64,000 nucleotides of DNA from Trematomus loennbergii (taxonomy: Eukaryota > Chordata > Actinopteri > Perciformes > Nototheniidae): NCBI GenBank assembly GCA_012861695.1, contig JAAOOA010000099.1:211501-275500 (forward strand). Reading direction: 5' to 3'. Every line of letters begins with the position of its first letter. Position 1 is the first letter of the stretch. This document shows, one piece after another, positions 62,673-64,000 of the stretch. The notes beneath the pieces are model-generated. The model saw only the letters and a list, made by a program, of their open reading frames with translations, ran no database searches and was not told the DNA's origin. Both the position numbers and the translations under genes were made by a program.

Positions 62673-64000
62673 TCATTTCCCTTGAGCATAGCTGAGCCTC
62701 TCATGTCTGACTTGGAGGGTGGTGTGAGTCCTGAGCAGCTCACAATACTCAGCGTTGATGTCGCAGTGCCTCCTCTCCAGATTGGTGTACTCCTGCTGGA
62801 GGTGGTACAGCGCCTTATTGCTCTCATCCAGGGAATCTTTCTGCTCCCTGAGCCTGAACTCGGAGTCCCCGATGTCTCCAAAGTTGTAGTTAGTCTCTGC
62901 ACGTGGTTTTCCCTGAGCATTCTGCAGAGACGAGGTCAATTTGTTGTTTTCCTCCAGAGTTGTGATCTGCTTCTTCAAAGCCTCTCGAAGCTCCACGCGG
63001 TGCTTCTCACACCTGGTCCTTTCTTTTTCCAAACCAGAGGAGATCTGATCATTCGTAAGCTGCAGCTCAGAGTTTCTGGTCTTTTCCTGTTTGAGGGCTT
63101 CTTCCAGATCGGCCTGTCTCATCTTCCTCTTTGACTCCTTTGCTTTGAGCTCATTTACAATGCACTGTAGATTAGTGATGGTAAACTGATTGTCAGAAAT
63201 AATATCATTTGTCCTTGACAGCATCTCTTCATGGCCCGCAGAGAGAGAGCGGAGTTCAGATGTTTCTCTGTCATGTTCTCTCTCCAGGACAAGGAACTTA
63301 GCCCTGATGTCAGCATTCTCCCTCCTTAATGTCTGCATGTCGTACGCAGATGCTTCTCTCAGTTGCTGAGCGAGGATTGAATGAGTTCCAGCATGCTTTC
63401 CAACCATCTCCTCAAATCGCTTCTTCTCTCTTCTTAGAGATGACTTTAGGAGTTCCTCGGCTGCCCGGCTCTTCTCCAAAGCCAGGGTCAGCTCTTTCTC
63501 TTGGCTCTGGATCTTCTTTGAGGCTCTGGAGAATCGAGCCTCCTCCTTCTTAATGGCCTCCTCCAGTCTGCTGTTAGCTGCTCTGTCGCCCTGAAGCTTC
63601 TTCTCCTCAACGTGCTGTTTATTGAGAGCAGCCTCCAGTTCACGTTGCAGTCTCTTGTTCTCAGAGGCGAGGTGTTGGTTCCCCTGAGTCACACGGCCCA
63701 GTTCTTCTGCTTCCTTCTTCTGCTGAGAGACGGCCGCCTCGTAGTCCCTCTGCACTGAGCTGCTTTTGGTTTGCTCCTCTGTGAGGTCTGAGGCACACTT
63801 GCTCACTCTCTCCTGTAGGGAGGTAACAATGCTGACCTTGGATACAATGTCGCTTTGGAGATTCAGGACATTTGAGTGCAGGGATTCAATGTCTTTGTCT
63901 TTCATCAGACTTTCGTCCTGCTGCTCAGCGAGGCGTTCCTTTATCGCTGTCACTGAGGTAGTATGCAACACCATCAGCTCTGAGATGTCTCTCTGGTGCT
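62673..64000 (-). CDS. C-terminal part of a long coiled-coil protein, 5' end beyond the window
   Basis: The minus frame is open from the right edge to a TGA at 62673, at least 441 residues with no intron. The composition is Glu, Lys, Gln, Leu and Arg-rich with heptad patterns almost throughout (for example RVTQGNQHLASENKRLQREL, SRAAEELLKSSLRREKKRFE, LQCIVNELKAKESKRKMRQ). A short non-helical part near 63000-62850 (NAQGKPRAETNYNFGDIGDS) precedes a final coil ending RTHTTLQVRHERLSYAQGK. The upstream codons HQRDISEL before the first visible Met are open, so this Met is not the start. TTTATT (minus AATAAA) words near 62172 and 62295 may be polyadenylation signals. The length and regularity suggest a structural protein (centrosomal, ciliary or similar), but I do not recognise it. 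Unlike the rest of the window it has no frameshift. Confidence 0.8.
   Translation of the reverse strand, partial: HQRDISELMVLHTTSVTAIKERLAEQQDESLMKDKDIESLHSNVLNLQSDIVSKVSIVTSLQERVSKCASDLTEEQTKSSSVQRDYEAAVSQQKKEAEELGRVTQGNQHLASENKRLQRELEAALNKQHVEEKKLQGDRAANSRLEEAIKKEEARFSRASKKIQSQEKELTLALEKSRAAEELLKSSLRREKKRFEEMVGKHAGTHSILAQQLREASAYDMQTLRRENADIRAKFLVLEREHDRETSELRSLSAGHEEMLSRTNDIISDNQFTITNLQCIVNELKAKESKRKMRQADLEEALKQEKTRNSELQLTNDQISSGLEKERTRCEKHRVELREALKKQITTLEENNKLTSSLQNAQGKPRAETNYNFGDIGDSEFRLREQKDSLDESNKALYHLQQEYTNLERRHCDINAEYCELLRTHTTLQVRHERLSYAQGK

Noticed and set aside
62631..63134. 167-codon plus-strand frame
   Set aside because: It is antisense to the coiled-coil frame and has no features of its own.

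Overview
The window looks like teleost fish DNA, most likely a percomorph. It carries vertebrate multi-exon genes with GT-AG introns, long (AC)n, (GT)n and (CT)n microsatellites, and a repeat set typical of fishes: L2 and I/Nimb-like LINE ends, a Helentron-type Helitron, three different PIF/Harbinger lineages, many hAT-type elements with 8-bp target duplications, and TTAA-flanked piggyBac-like MITEs. There is no prokaryotic content and no operon. Exon structures are read by eye from splice consensus and reading phase. Many proteins are broken by single-base indels, which may be real decay or assembly error.

Layout. 0-5 kb: LINE tails, a TTAA MITE, and the first two coding exons of an IRF1/2-family gene with a frameshift in exon 2. 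5-13.6 kb: a hAT element with a perfect target duplication, then a 6.3-kb Harbinger relic (MADF gene and HARBI1-like transposase, convergent) whose transposase intron holds a nested hAT. 13.9-23.2 kb (minus strand): a multi-exon cysteine-rich host gene of unknown function. Its introns are packed with nested transposons, and its first coding exon is split by a second, unrelated Harbinger. 25-34 kb: Harbinger MITEs, a third Harbinger (3.8 kb, whose MITE derivative lies at 18.8 kb), Helentron fragments and a tRNA-derived SINE split by a MITE. 34.6-41.6 kb (minus): a nearly full-length decayed Helentron with a cysteine-protease-like N-terminal region, DUF6570-like zinc region, HUH Rep, SF1 helicase and endonuclease.

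43.8-52.6 kb (minus): the most striking locus, a multi-exon gene whose exons encode a KMT5A-like SET domain, then acidic linkers and two zinc-finger-like motifs, then a tyrosine-recombinase-like domain, then a Myb/SANT-like C-terminal tail. One frameshift lies inside it and a TTAA-type MITE cuts the last exon. A second, orphan zinc-finger exon of the same family lies just downstream. 53-62 kb is hAT-like elements, minisatellites and an L2 fragment. 62.7-64 kb (minus) is the C-terminal 440 or so residues of a long coiled-coil protein that runs off the right edge.

How the parts relate. In each Harbinger, transposase and Myb/MADF gene converge, and the MITEs share their termini. The Helentron ORFs are successive domains of one broken replication protein. 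The SET/recombinase gene joins a chromatin-modifier domain to a recombinase-type domain in one transcript model, and is the best candidate here for an unusual system.
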